Assembly: GCA_963920635.1 (NCBI GenBank)
Contig: OY987299.1
Coordinates: 28,970,901-29,034,900 of the forward strand
DNA: 64,000 nt
Source: Pseudeuparius sepicola
Taxonomy: Eukaryota > Arthropoda > Insecta > Coleoptera > Anthribidae
Reading direction: 5' to 3'
Of the stretch, positions 1 through 11,622 are shown piece by piece; position 1 is the first letter of the stretch; each line of letters opens with the position of its first letter. Both the position numbers and the translations under genes were made by a program. Under the pieces are notes generated by a model. It was not told the origin of the DNA. It ran no database searches and saw only the letters and a list, made by a program, of their open reading frames with translations.

Positions 1-936
1 CTACTATTTCCCGCCCCCTGCTCCCTATGTAAGCGTAAGTCAAATGTTCGAAGTACCCTGTTAGTTTCGTTGCTAAGTGCTAAAGTGATTGCTTAATGTT
101 AATATCAATATTTCCCCGAGTGTCAAATAAAAGTAACTTAACACCACAAAATGCATAAAAAGTTATTCTAAAAAAGAACTAAGATCGCGGGATTAAAGCA
201 CCTAATCCATAGGTCAGAGGCAAGGTGGATGTTAAAAATGAGCAGTTACACGTCTTGCAATGTAAATAACTATTTCCTGCCGCCTCCTCTGTAAATTGCT
301 ACATTTTACATACTCTGCAGTCTGCAGCACGCCCGAAAGCGAAGTAAATCAAATGTTCGAGGTGCCCTGTTAGTGTGGTTGCTAGGTACAAAAAGTATTG
401 CCTAGCAACTCCTAGCAAGTACCTTAAAACCATAACAAAATATAATTATGTAGAAACTATCATTTCATAAACTGGTTTTGATCAAAATTAACACGAATTA
501 CCCGAAAATTATTAATATCGACATTTTCCCAGTGTCACTTAAGGGTGGCCTAATAGGGCAAAATGGATAGAAAGTTATTTAGCAACAAAATTTAGAGTTG
601 AAGCACCCGACTACTAAACCGTAGGTGCCGGGTTCAAGTCCCACAAAAAGCGCACCTTTTTTATATATATTTTTTTATTATCGCTGCATTCTGACTCTTA
701 TATTTTCACTGGTTATCATTTTTAGTAATTGAACAATGGTTAATATGAGGAATATTACTCACAATCTACCCCATAGGGTATTTCAAGTTTAATCCAGAGT
801 ACCTATAGCAGGAAATATTTAATTCTTTACACGATGCGTAAGCTCTTTTTGCAACGCATTCGTTGCCTCCGTTCTTAAACAATCTCCTCGGCCAAAAAAG
901 TGCACTTGCGCATCTTGCAATGTAAATAACTATTTT
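1..936 (+). repeat. Head-to-tail tandem array of an unnamed dispersed repeat (at least two units plus a terminus)
   Basis: Unit ends share the string AATGTAAATAACTATTT, at 259-275 and 919-936, and its tail is seen at 3-9. The next unit begins directly with CCCGCC or CCTGCC. Unit A (10-275) is internally shortened; unit B (276-936) is the fuller copy. They share the stretches around AATCAAATGTTCGA and GCCCTGTTAGT. The last 330 bases of unit B recur at 36600-36952. No coding capacity is seen. A direct array beginning at the window edge suggests the array continues to the left. Superfamily unknown. Confidence 0.6.
598..645 (+). other. tRNA-like 3' half with B-box motif inside the tandem repeat
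   Basis: GGTTCAAGTCC at 631-641 fits the RNA polymerase III B-box, and CTAC...GTAG upstream could form a degenerate anticodon stem. The acceptor and D arms are not convincing, so this is not an intact tRNA. The copy at 36617 keeps GCCGGGTTC but loses the rest of the B-box. A tRNA-derived SINE origin is possible but not shown. Confidence 0.3.
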
Positions 937-1029
937 ATTAACCTCAATTTGTGGTGCAATAATTATACCCCACACCTGACACCATTGTAGACAAATTATT
1001 TTGCGTAATGATTCAATACTATACAGCAC

Positions 1030-1135
1030 CCTTACAGGGTCGTATTCCGTTCATAAACTTAAGGCGAAAAGTTCGTCTATGCAAGGACCCGCAAACACTT
1101 CGTTACAGAGCTAGGTCATTAAGGTTTAAAAGAAA
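1030..1135 (+). repeat. Fragment related to the foldback at 53103-53574
   Basis: The segment with GGCGAAAAGTTCGTC, ACACTTCGTTACAGAG and TCATTAAGG matches, with divergence, the left arm of the TA-flanked element at 53140-53240. It is a short decayed copy with no ends preserved. Confidence 0.4.
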
Positions 1136-1984
1136 TAAAATTTATTTTAATGGTAACTAAAAATATGAAACGTAACGAAATGAGGCGCACTGACAAAGCG
1201 ACTTAATGGCAGCAGTTCCTATAATGTAGCCATCGCTAGCACACATAGTACGATAGAACTCAATTAAAATCGAAGCTTATTTTATTTACAATTTTGGACA
1301 AAAACTACCTTTTTACGTTTGTACGTGTTGGTCATGATTTCACGGTAACTTTCGTTTAATTTCTCGGTGGTTGTACAAAATCAACTCAAATCTCTGTTAA
1401 ATTATCTCTAAAATTATGTGAAGCTCTTCTTAAATAAGTCCACATTTTTCATTGCAAATTCCAATGATATGTATAGGAAGTGTGAGTCGTCTAGACTCAC
1501 GCTAATACAAACAAAACGGTTTTATTTTGCTTCTACATTAGCGGGTCGAGGGGGAAGAAGACGAGGTAATTTGTTTACATTGGCATTTATTAAATTCAGT
1601 CTTTCCTATTTTCTAATGCATAATAAATAGTTTTTCGATAGGCTTGTATATCGTATATATGCTTTGAGATACTTCCCGCCAACAATAACATGAAACAAAA
1701 CAAGTTGCCTTTGGTAATGTATCTATTCCTAGGTACATACATACCGTTGGCAAATTCCCACCTAATATTGATTTTTGCAGTGCCAGGTGTAGGGTAAATA
1801 CTAAAAAGTAAATTGCAAAATATATTCTACCTCAAACCTGACACTATAATATATATCAGTAGTTATAAAGTGACTGTGTTTCTGTTTTTCTAACGAATAA
1901 AACAATCTGCTTGCATGGACTTCCTTCGCGTGGTAACGGTGACTCGCTTTGCATAAGTGTAATAAGGGAAAACAATTTTTGAGG
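1136..1984. other. Unassigned AT-rich DNA
   Basis: No recognisable protein, RNA gene or paired repeat ends. Only short chance open frames. Confidence 0.5.
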
Positions 1985-2195
1985 TTATGTTACGGTGTAC
2001 CAATAACCAGCCCACTCGCCGCCGACAGCTGTGAGGGTGAGCGACCCGGCGAAGTGACCCGGACGACGGCCGGTGCGCTGCGAGGCGCAATCGTCAGTAA
2101 TGCCGAGTCGAAGACAGGGGGAAGAACTCGGCTTCTTTCGCCATTTCGCGCTGTGGGCCGTAGAAGCCGCTGTCGTCGAAGTCTTCTCGCAGTTC
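1985..2195. other. GC-rich island
   Basis: A sharply GC- and CpG-rich block in AT-rich surroundings, holding overlapping short frames in several phases, as expected from composition. No TSD or terminal repeat is visible. Candidate regulatory or conserved non-coding DNA; function unknown. Confidence 0.4.
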
Positions 2196-2359
2196 ATAAT
2201 CTTGTATACCTTGTTGCTTGGTGTACCATAGTATAAGTACAATCGGCTTGCTACACGACAAAATTACGATACAATTACTGGTACAATCTTATGGAAATAC
2301 AAGTTGTGCGTTTGTACGTTTTGTGCAAAGCATTGGGTACATTTACAAAATAAGATAAG

Positions 2360-2660
2360 GCTTGACATTGGAAATTAAAAAGCGATTCAAAAAGGTAATA
2401 AATTAACTCAGACCATGAGGTTTTTATCATCGCAGCAGAATATTTCGAAATTTTTTGAGATTTCTGTGAAAACGTAAAAACCTACATTTACGACATGTTG
2501 TGCATGTGCAACTGGCAACTGAGCAACAGCCTCGAGGAACGAGCTTACCAGCTGACGAGGCAAGCGCCGTTAGGTGGGGGCTTTAATGCACTTCGGAAAA
2601 TATATTTTTTCGTTGGCTTTACATTAAATTTCATATTCATATTAAGGGGTTTTCTTCATG
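2360..2660 (+). repeat. Dispersed repeat, copy 1 of 2
   Basis: Shares in order AAAAAGGTAATAAATT, TTACGA...TTGT, GGCAACT, CAGCTGA and CGCCGTTA with 52165-52420. The two copies are direct and diverged, with small indels. No coding signal; class unknown. Confidence 0.5.
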
Positions 2661-4179
2661 ACTGAATCACCACAGAGTATTAAAATTGACTTCACTATTA
2701 TATAAATGTAAGTATTCAACTTCAAATATGTAAAATATAATTATAATTTTACTTTCTCTAGCCCTTATAAAACTCTAAATACAGAACGAAAGCTTGGTCT
2801 ATAAAAAAAAGAGTATAGTTTCAAGAATAAATCTGTTAAATAGGCCCGTAATTTTGATTAACGTAAATTTCGTAATACAGCTGTGAACTTTTACCTTAAA
2901 AAATATATTAATATAAGTGGATATTCTTGAGTGGATATTAGACCGGGAGATAGATTTTTGGACGTGATTTTACTCAGTATGCCTTTCAAAGGGCGTTATG
3001 TTGCGTATATTCTTTGGAAAAATATGTGTTTTGATATGATTTTAGTCAGGCTGTCATGGGTTTTATAATGAAGTTCCAAATAGAGAATTCCTCGGAAAAC
3101 CCTAGGCATACCGTTAACGTGGATCCAAAGGGCTACTATTGCCACGTGAACTTGTATTTTAATACTTAATTTTTCCACGGTTCTGAACAGGCTGCCATTG
3201 ATAAGTATGTAAGTTCTTGTCATAAAACTGCCAAAGAAAAGATGGCAGAAATAAATCGTTTAAACGACTAAATAACATTCAATTGTGTGTTCAAAAAAAA
3301 ATTCAAAACTGTGTTTTCACACTTACAATTACATTATTATCTACATTATCGCTACTGAACACCCTGTATAAAAATCAAAAATATTTTAACAGTTTTGCGC
3401 GTTTTGGAACAATCAGGAGTTTTTATAAAGAGTGGCTTTTGTCGTAAACCCACGAATAAAAAACTTTTCCCTCTTCCGGACATCAGAGCGGGACACGCTG
3501 TATATATTGGAAAAACAGGTGTGGTGCCTAATTATTATTATTATCACTATCGTTTTTTTATTTCTTAGTTTAGAATACAACATAGCAACGCAGCAGTTTA
3601 GAATGAACCTATAGACGTAGTGCCCCATTGTTCAAATGCCCTTTAATTTGACTCCAAGATTAAATATATATCCATACTACTCTAAAAACATGCTACAAAC
3701 AAAGACAGAAAGTCAACCATCAACCAACTATACATCCGGTGATTCCCGGTTATAGTTCCTCCAGAATCACACTTAGATATCGCATGTTTTTTCTTGTTTG
3801 GGGGCGCCGGAAGCATCGGAACCTCACCTGAAGACTCGGGGGATGGTCTAACGACGCCAGCCTCCGAGCCCAGAGTCGAAATAAGTTCGCTACGGCTCGA
3901 CAAAAAGAGGCAATTTCTGAAAATCTCGCGACATTTTCGGAATAATTTAATGGAGCGCTTAGATTGTGATTTAGTTCTGGGCGTCAAGCGTTTATTAAAA
4001 CAAACCTGTCTATAGGTTCTGACGTCATTGGTAGGACACTAATTTAGGTAATTGTAACAATGGTATACTAAAACGGACAGACGATTTGAAGTGGCCTGAG
4101 AATAAACATGTAGCATCGAACCAACATACTTTTATTTCACCACATCGATGTGGACATCGTGCGATAAGAAAAACAGCGT
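2661..4179. other. Unassigned DNA with isolated CACCCTGTA-type element termini
   Basis: ACACCCTGTATA at about 3359-3370 and GGGACACGCTGTATA near 3492 look like solitary right ends of the TA-flanked foldback families found elsewhere in the window. I cannot pair them with left ends. No gene is recognised. Confidence 0.35.
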
Positions 4180-4470
4180 AAAAACTTGGCACCATCGCGT
4201 AAATGTTTCCCATTAGCGTATAAATCTCCAGCATTCCACCGATATAAAACTTCCGGCGCTCCCACGCAATTATGTTTTTTCAGTGCCGTAGCGCGGTATT
4301 TTCCACGGCGAGGTAATATACGGTAGCGGTATTCCACCTGCATCCACAGATAAGTCCCGAAAGAGCACGTGTCAAGGCACCAACGCAATTCCGCATGAAA
4401 TTATATTCTTCTGGGGGCCGCGGAACAGAAAATCTCGCGTAAAATTTAAATACAATTATGAGCTGCAAGT
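4180..4470. other. Moderately GC-rich, CpG-containing block
   Basis: Shows higher CpG content than its flanks and words such as GCGTAAAATTTAAA and CGCAATTATG. It is not repeated elsewhere in the window. Short frames overlap in several phases without any recognisable product. Possible conserved non-coding sequence; unproven. Confidence 0.3.
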
Positions 4471-4894
4471 CTCGGGAGTTTCGACCCGGCGAAATTTATA
4501 CGGAGTGATAAGTTTAAATTGTAATATTATGCAAAGCAGGGGGCCGTTTGCAAGGTAATTTCACGGGCTACTTGCTTCATTCAACTCGAAATTTAAAGTA
4601 CAAACAGAAGTTGGTTCGGCATCGTCGAGACGCTAATACATGTAGGATCCGTGATTTTCTCAGCCGTTGCTGTTTTAACTATATAGGCTTCTCACAATAT
4701 AAACTCGAAGTTTTGAAAAAGATATCAATAAATGATTATTGGTAGTGTGATTCAAACTGGCTTTCTTAGAGAAGACGACTTGAGTTTATTGAGCATTGAC
4801 TTGTACTTATCTAACTAGTTGGAAAAATCAGTCACTTTGCCAGCCTTGCAAATACCACTCAGTACACAAAATCATATTTCCCAAAGGCTACATA

Positions 4895-6205
4895 GATAGG
4901 TATTTATTTGTTCAAAATAGTACACAGACAATGTAGAACAACATCAAAAAAACATATATATTACATACAAAAACAAAGTAAAATAATTCATAAAACCATC
5001 CTTACTCTATAATAAAAAATTCCTCCACACTATAGTCACACCTATTTACCAAGTATTTTTTTAATTCTGATTTAAAATTTTTAATATTTGGGCTTTTTAA
5101 ATAAATTGGCAGTTTATTAAAAAAATTTATGGCATAATTTTACAGTCCTTGATAGACAACCTTTGTGGTACAGTGTTGAGTCAGTAAAACATCCTTGTTC
5201 CTTGTAACGTAGGTGTGATTTCGTGCAGAATCAGGAAACAACGAGTTATACTTATAATAAAAAAGATCCACATGAAATATATAAATATCCGGTAAGGTCA
5301 AAATATCATTCTGAATAAAAACACCTTTACAGCTCTAACCCTGCTTAAGTCCATATACGTATACATCGAAGACATTTTTTTGGAACACAAACAAACTAAG
5401 TGCATGTGGAGAATTGCCCCAGAAAATGATACCATATGTATTTGAGATTTGAAAATACATACCCGTAGTCAGATTTTAGCAAGATACTACGGGGGACAAC
5501 AAATCTAAAATTAAGCAATAGATAATAATATTTACTTATTTTGTTCAGGACTTATTGGGTATGATGTTTCCAAGAAAACCTGTTATCAAAAATCAGACCC
5601 AAAAACTTGACATGGTCTTCCAACAATATTTCTTGTCCATTAACATTTATCGTATCATTATAGGAAAAACCATAGTTGCCAAACTTAATATACTTTGTTT
5701 TATCTAAATTTAACCTAAGGCCATTTCTGGTATACCAGTTGTAAATTTGACTTTGTGAATTGTTTATATTTGATAATAAAATATTTTTGTCGTTTCCCAT
5801 ATAAATTGATGCTGCATCGTCTGCAAACATGGTAAATATTTCATTTGAATTTATAATATTTGGCAAATCATTGACATATAAAATAAAGAGCAAAGGTCCT
5901 AGTATCGATCCCTGTGGCATCCCCTTCCTTATTTGAAGTACACTTGAAAATTCGCATCCTTCTTGATTATTTATTTTGACATATTGCCTTCTATCTAACA
6001 TGTAGGAATTAAACAGATCCAAGGCATTACCTGTAATACCATATCTTTCCAATTTTGTGCGCAACAGTTCCCTATCCACACAATCAAAGGCCTTCGAAAG
6101 GTCGAAGAGAGCAGTGAGTGTTAAAGCCTTATTATTCCACGAATCTAATATAATGTTCATTACATTGAAAATAGCCAATTCAATGGTTTTACCTACTACA
6201 TACAT
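4895..6205 (-). mobile_element. 5'-truncated non-LTR retrotransposon (jockey/CR1-like)
   Basis: The minus strand carries the C-terminal part of a reverse transcriptase (5002-6205) followed by a short 3' UTR that ends in AATAAATA near 4903. Homology to the RT begins abruptly at about 6200, which is typical 5' truncation by target-primed reverse transcription. No clear target-site duplication was found. Confidence 0.7.
5002..6205 (-). pseudogene. Reverse transcriptase, C-terminal part, frameshifted
   Basis: The first 217 residues (6205-5552) are open and show RT palm motifs: FDLSKAFDCVD (motif A aspartates), GMPQGSILGPLLF, and FADD, where most relatives have YADD. The thumb/connection end is KFLGLIFDNRFSWKHH. 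Beyond the stop, other frames continue the family C-terminus: a WGNSPHALSLFVFQ stretch near 5410, and NFFNKLPIYLK...CDYSVEEFF ending in TAA at 5002-5004. Endonuclease and N-terminal parts are absent. The in-frame stop and frameshifts make it non-functional. The clade (jockey or CR1-like) is inferred from motif style only. Confidence 0.85.
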
Positions 6206-6344
6206 AATTTACTTTAGGAATTTCAACTATACTCGTTTATGATAATCCATTTAATCTGAACGAACCCCTTGGTAAAGAATTTATACTGTTTTGTTGTGGC
6301 CTATAAAGACGTCCTCCTCTCATTTTCTAGCATAACCTCTTATA

Positions 6345-7590
6345 CAGTATGTCCACGTTAGAGACTTACCTTGCTTTTAAAATCTTTATTTGTTGGCCGA
6401 TTTTGATAAATTTGAAGGTACCTAGGTGCTCAAAATGCGCATTCGACAAAGTGGGTAATTCCATTTTTGGGCTGGAATCATGGCCAACTATGACTACTTT
6501 TATGGGCTCAAATTTCAAAAAGTACTATTAGGGATTTTTTCCAAAAAAACTTACTGGATTCTTATTTAGGACCCCACTCAAAACTTATCTATACAAATTT
6601 TCATTGTCCTAAAACCTAATTACCAAATTGAAGTAATTAAAATTTGTAACTTTTTCATCATTTTACAAAAAATATAAATATGGAAATAAATTTGTTTAAC
6701 GTTAAAAAATAATAAGTTCCTACATTTAAAAAATATATGTATACAGGGTGCCACACGAAAATATCTCGACAAATATGCATTTTTCAGAGAACTTTGTTTG
6801 AAAGAAGAAGAAGATCCAAGACATTAAAAAAAACGAAAACTGCCTCTATTCTTGTGCTCACTTTATTGTAGCGGGCCGTGGAATCATATGGTGTTTTCAG
6901 TATTTTTTTCACAACATACTACATTGCAAATCTTGTAAAATTCACGCGAGGTATATGTATCTCGCATATTTTCAAATTTTCTAGTATGCCTGCTATAAAA
7001 ATTAAGAATTTTTTTAAGCGCTAATAGCCCACAGATTTAACCACGGCATTTTTCAAATTCTGATAATGTATAGGCTTAAAGCAATCAGTCTTGCCACAAA
7101 TGTCATTAAGATATTCTTTCGGTAACTCTTGGGACAAAAAAGTTACATGCCGAAGAAGTTTCTGCAATTTTCGGGACCACGATCCTCGAATTTGTTTTAA
7201 CACAAAGTTAGCCCATCAAAAAAGCATTTTTTTCTTTCAAATAAAGTTCTCGGAAAATTACATGTCTGTCAAAATATTCTCAAGTGACATTAATATATAC
7301 CTGTATACATGAATGTTCTTATTTTAGAACAATGAAAATTGGTACATTGGTTTTAAGTGGTCCTAAACAAGAATCTGCAATATGTTTGTCATAAAACTGG
7401 TTATAGTTGTCCATGATTACAACCAAAAGATAAATTTAGATTGAGTGCTCATTTTGAATACCTACCAAATAAAAAAGTTTATCAAAATCGGTCAACAAAT
7501 AATAAGGTTTTTACATGCGAGTTAGGATCTGTGGCCCGTTTTTTAAAACAGATTTTATTCCTAAAAAACGAACAACATTTATAATAAGGG
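6345..7590. mobile_element. Diverged foldback element with a second element in its loop
   Basis: Left arm 6370-6640 and right arm 7320-7540 are inverted copies. Both hold the GGCCGATTTTGATAAA / TTTATCAAAATCGGTC pair, the ATCATGG / CCATGAT pair and the ATTTTCATTGT / ACAATGAAAAT pair. A candidate left end, CAGTATGTCC, lies at 6345 after TA; the right boundary is uncertain. The 6744-7303 element sits between the arms. Confidence 0.5.
6744..7303. mobile_element. 560-bp TA-flanked inverted-repeat element
   Basis: Begins CAGGGTGCC after TA (6742-6743) and ends ...ACCTG before TA (7304-7305). The end regions match as inverted copies around GAGAACTTTGTTTGAAAG (left) and CTTTCAAATAAAGTTCTC (right). 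It fits the Tc1/mariner-like MITE pattern, judged by TA duplication and end style. No transposase is seen. Confidence 0.5.
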
Positions 7591-7650
7591 TTGCAAGATA
7601 TATAATAAAAATGTGAAGACTAACTAAAGGCGGGCCAGCGCGAGAATTTA

Positions 7651-8890
7651 CAGGGTGTCCAGCTTTAAAACTGTACAAATCCGTAAAATCTTCATTTTTG
7701 GAGATAATCGCCTAAACTTTTTTTTGTTTGAAAGGTCTTCAAAAACCGCTTCTTTTGACCTTCCTGCTGTTTTCAAAATGCAAATCCAGGGCCGGCTGCG
7801 ATTTTTTTATACCCCCGATTTTTACGAAAACCATTTAGCGATTTTTTTATTTAAAATCTGACCCCACAGCGTTAAACAGAACACCCCAAATATACCCTAA
7901 ATATACCAAATTTGAACAAAAAATATACAAGGAGTTCCATTCTGGAGGGTGTCAAAGTTGAGCAAAATAGGAATTTTAAAAACATCTGGCAAGTCAAGTG
8001 TGCCATGGAATCCCTTTAAAACAGTTGAATGGTCAACAGGACCACTCAAAATGTTGGTGTGAAAAGATTTACTACAAAAATATACAGGATATTTTTCTCT
8101 GAGCCATCTCAAAATTCTGAAATTTTATGAAACTTATGCGGATCAAGAGTGCTCTGGAATCATTGAAAAAAGATTGATATACACAAAAGTAATGGTTTTC
8201 TTTACAAAATGCCAACTAACAAATAAAAACAATTTAAATTATTGGACCTTTCTCAACAAAGTCACTGTCTAACATGATACATTTTCTGTGCGTTTCCTGT
8301 TGTGGCACACTAACCACTTTAACTGATATGGACTTACTGATTGGCAGGCTTCTGTATTTTTTTAGATTTAGTTCATTTAGGTATAGTGTTTTGATATGCT
8401 CGATTTTTGACCCGTATCTATACAGTTCCAAAAATTCAGTAATTTGAGATGGCACAGATAAGAACACTCTGTATATTTTGTATTGGACACCAACACTTTG
8501 AGTAGTCTTGTTGATTATTCGTCTGTTTTGACGGGATTCCATGGCACACTTGACTCTCCAGATTCCTTTAAAATTCCTATTTTGTTCAGCTTTGACACCC
8601 TGTAGAATGGAACTCCCTGTATATTTTTTAATTCAGATTTGGTATATGGGGGTTTTGGGGTGTTCTGATTAACGCTGTGTCAGATTTCAAATAAAAAAAT
8701 CGCTAAATGGTTTTCGTGAAAATCGGGGGTATAAAAAAATCGCAGCCTGCCCTGGATTTGCATTTTGAAAATGGCAGGAAGGTCAAAAGAAGCGGTTTTT
8801 GAAGGCCTTTCAAACAAAAAATAGTTTAGTCGATTATCTCCAAAAATGAAGATTTTACTGATTTGTACAGTTTTAAAGTTGGACACCCTG
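7651..8890. mobile_element. 1,240-bp palindromic (foldback) element, family B
   Basis: Starts CAGGGTGTCCAGC and ends in the inverted copy GTTGGACACCCTG, flanked by TA on both sides (7649-7650, 8891-8892). Arms of about 550 bases match almost throughout, with the centre near 8250. The short frames in the arms mirror each other and are not genes. A truncated copy lies at 27130-28112, a third at 40030-41299 and a scrap at 44112-44157. TA flanks suggest Tc1/mariner mobilisation. Confidence 0.8.
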
Positions 8891-8892
8891 TA

Positions 8893-9747
8893 TATTATAA
8901 CCTCGGTTGGTGTTGAGTCGGCAAAACAGTCTCTCGTCCTTTCTTGGTAATATTAGCTTCTGTAACTTACGTGAAAACACTGAATAGGACAATATTAAAT
9001 AAATTAATATTAGGAAAAAAATAATAAAAAAATAATATGCCCCGTTTTTAAAACGAACTAAAAAGTAGACGTAAAACATGGAAAATTTATTAAAACTAAA
9101 ATTATTTAAAAAAATATTTCTTGCTTTTTAGTCTTGTGTGTGTGAAATTTTGCAATCGATTTTAATAGATCATGAGTATGTTTTAAGAAATTTCGACCAG
9201 CGGATATTCTGGCACAGATTAGCCTTATTAAGTGAAATGTTTTTTGTATGTGCAGGACAACTTATAATAATACTAATAATTATCACCCTCACGATACTCC
9301 AAATTAAAAGTACCCCAGAAGCAACTGAATGCTTGTACGGGGGGAGGGGGCAATTACTATTATTTTGTGTTACATAAATATGGCGAGTTAATATTGCATT
9401 GTCGTCCAGTTCTGAACTATGTTCAAAGTCTCTAGCTCAACGGAACATTAGTTTAAAATAGATTGCGAAATTAACAGACAAATAAACAAACACAGACAAG
9501 AAAGCGAGTTAATAGAAACTTGGTAAAATGATAACTTGCCAGCTAACAATTTAAATTTGTAATTTTACTGTTTTACAAAATACGACTACGAACTTCATTA
9601 GCTACTTAAATTCTCAATGTGACGGACTTCAGGGATACGTGACGTAATTATGTCTGCAAAAACTTTTGAAAAAAAAAACATATTATATTAAGAACAGCAC
9701 AGAATTCACATTTTCCACATTTATGTTTGTCCACATTTAGTGAAAAA
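8893..9747. other. Unassigned DNA
   Basis: No recognisable gene or paired repeats. It contains short AT-rich runs and a GGGGGGAGGGGG-type purine run near 9340. Confidence 0.4.
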
Positions 9748-10158
9748 AGGGTTGCTTTGATTTAAATCACTTGATTTAAATCTTTGCAAAATACGCCTTT
9801 TTACTTAAGTGCTTCAATAAAAAAAACAATTATTCAAAGTAAATAAAGTTTTGAATGTACATCTGCTTTTGATTAGAACAGAATGTTTGTTTAGTTTCAA
9901 TTTCCATTTTTATAGCAAGCTATTTAATTTCTTTGAATATCGGTAAATTTAGTTACTTGTGACTGTAAGTAGTTACGAGTGACGTTAAATATTAAGTAAA
10001 ATGTGTTCAAATTAAATACATAAGGAGGAAAATCAAATTTTATCGTTTTATTTGAATTTTAAATAATACAAATCCCATCTAAATTAAAAAAAAATTTAAA
10101 TAAAAAAATTATATTTAAATTAAAAAATTCGATTTCTTTAAAAAAAATAGCAACCCTG
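9748..10158. mobile_element. 411-bp hAT-like MITE with GATTTAAATC subterminal repeats
   Basis: Left end AGGGTTGCT and right end AGCAACCCTG are inverted copies (CAGGGTTGCT, fitting the hAT terminal pattern YARNG). The flanks GTGAAAAA (9740-9747) and GTGAAACA (10159-10166) form an imperfect 8-bp duplication. Just inside the left end GATTTAAATC occurs twice, and the right end is rich in ATTTAAAT. No coding sequence. The left terminal C appears lost. Confidence 0.55.
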
Positions 10159-10195
10159 GTGAAACAGTAACATTAGGAACTAAATGCAAAACATG

Positions 10196-10525
10196 ATTTT
10201 TTTGTCGTTTCTGCGCCCATCCGTAATCGGAGATTTCGCGAAGGAAACCCCGTTCGAAATTAAAGATTCCGGCGGCGCGGCAGTGTAATCCTTTCCCCTT
10301 TATGCAATTAGCATAAGAAGGCCGCCGACGGAGGCTCGCCCCCGATAACTGATTAGAGCAAATTTTCAAAGACAAGGCCGGGAGGCGCCCGCGCCCTCGG
10401 CGCGGCACAAAGGCCGCCACCATTATTCCCTATGCAGGCGCATAATTGAGTTTCGCTGTTCGCGCCAGATCCGCCGCAATTTCTAGACAAGACTATTGCG
10501 GCGCCGCGCCGGTGTACGTGAGTGG
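10196..10525. other. GC-rich island
   Basis: A dense CpG block (GGCGCCGCGCCGG, GGCGGCGCGGC) with embedded AT words such as TTTATGCAATTAGCAT that resemble homeodomain or POU-factor sites. It is not repeated in the window and has no terminal repeats. Candidate cis-regulatory or conserved non-coding element; an inference from composition only. Confidence 0.4.
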
Positions 10526-11024
10526 CTGGGATTTCTCATCACGGAAGATGGGTTTTCGTCAGTAGGTAACAAAAGGTTCTTGTTGCCGATGTATTGAATG
10601 TTTACGATGTTCTTTGGGATTCGTGTTGCTTCCACGGAAGCAATAGAAGCGTATAGAAGCTTTTAGAGGCAATATGCACCATACCTGAAACTGTCTCAAA
10701 ACAAAAAACAAAACACACCTATGTGATGGAACTCACCAAACGGACCAATCATATTGCAATGGAGGATTCCCTCACATACTTGTGCTGAATTTTAAAACTC
10801 GCCCTAGTCTTTATCGTGGCCCTTTGCATCATCTTTGAGAAACTTAGTGCCAATGGCTTGTGACAAAATATTTTGGCACTACGGGTCTTTTTTGACTAGG
10901 TTGAAGTTAGGTACCTAATTTGTAAGATTAGATTATTTTCCGAAACGTACGTAAATTGAAAAAAAAATAAACACAACAAGGAATATTGTTGTTTTTGGTT
11001 TTCTGGTCGAATCCCCAGGAAAGT
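10526..11024. other. Unassigned DNA
   Basis: Nothing recognised. Confidence 0.4.
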
Positions 11025-11026
11025 TA

Positions 11027-11149
11027 CAGTCCGACACACGAGAGAAGTCCAATGAAAAACTCAGTCTAACCGGCCATGCCCACATTAATAACATACGGAT
11101 GGCGCTTAGACTGAGTTTTTCATTGGACTTCTTTTCGTTTGTCAGACTG
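11027..11149. mobile_element. 123-bp hairpin MITE
   Basis: CAGTCCGACACACGAGA at the left and its inverted match ending AGACTG at 11149 are flanked by TA (11025-11026, 11150-11151). The inner arms GAAGTCCAATGAAAAACTC and GAGTTTTTCATTGGACTTC are perfect complements. Arms of about 45 bases surround a loop of about 30. If transcribed, it would make a long hairpin of pre-miRNA size. Confidence 0.7.
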
Positions 11150-11622
11150 TACATAAGATAAGATTAGAAAGAAATAACCTATTTAAAATTTTAATTTTAA
11201 ATATAAATATCCCGATATATTTTCAATCACCGATTTGCCTTTCTGTCATAATTATGATCGAAATTACCAGGGACTCTTTCAAATAAGGGGACCCAACGTG
11301 TCACAGTCTATCACATAGGAAAAGTGAAGCCTTGAGGGGAAGTTTGTTTTCTGTATACTCCAAGGAGACCACATAAGTGGGCTGGTACAAGGTTATGTTA
11401 TATGTCAGTGTCCAACTGCCATCAGGTTTTATGTGACATGCATGCCATAGATTCCAAAGGAGGCAAAATATTTCCCATCATAGTTCACAATTTTTCTAAC
11501 TTCCCGATAGTCAATTAAAGGTAATGCGGCCGCCTGTAGTAGTCCCAATAATTGCAACCAGATTTTTCTTGTCTCGCCTTTAGTAATCCTACAATTCCCA
11601 TTACGTGGGCATTACGTATAAG

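Noticed and set aside
598..645. Intact tRNA gene
   Set aside because: Only the T-arm/B-box region is convincing; acceptor, D and anticodon stems do not pair.
8234..8542. 102-codon frame in the family B arm as a gene
   Set aside because: It lies in one arm of a palindrome and is not kept open in the other family copies.
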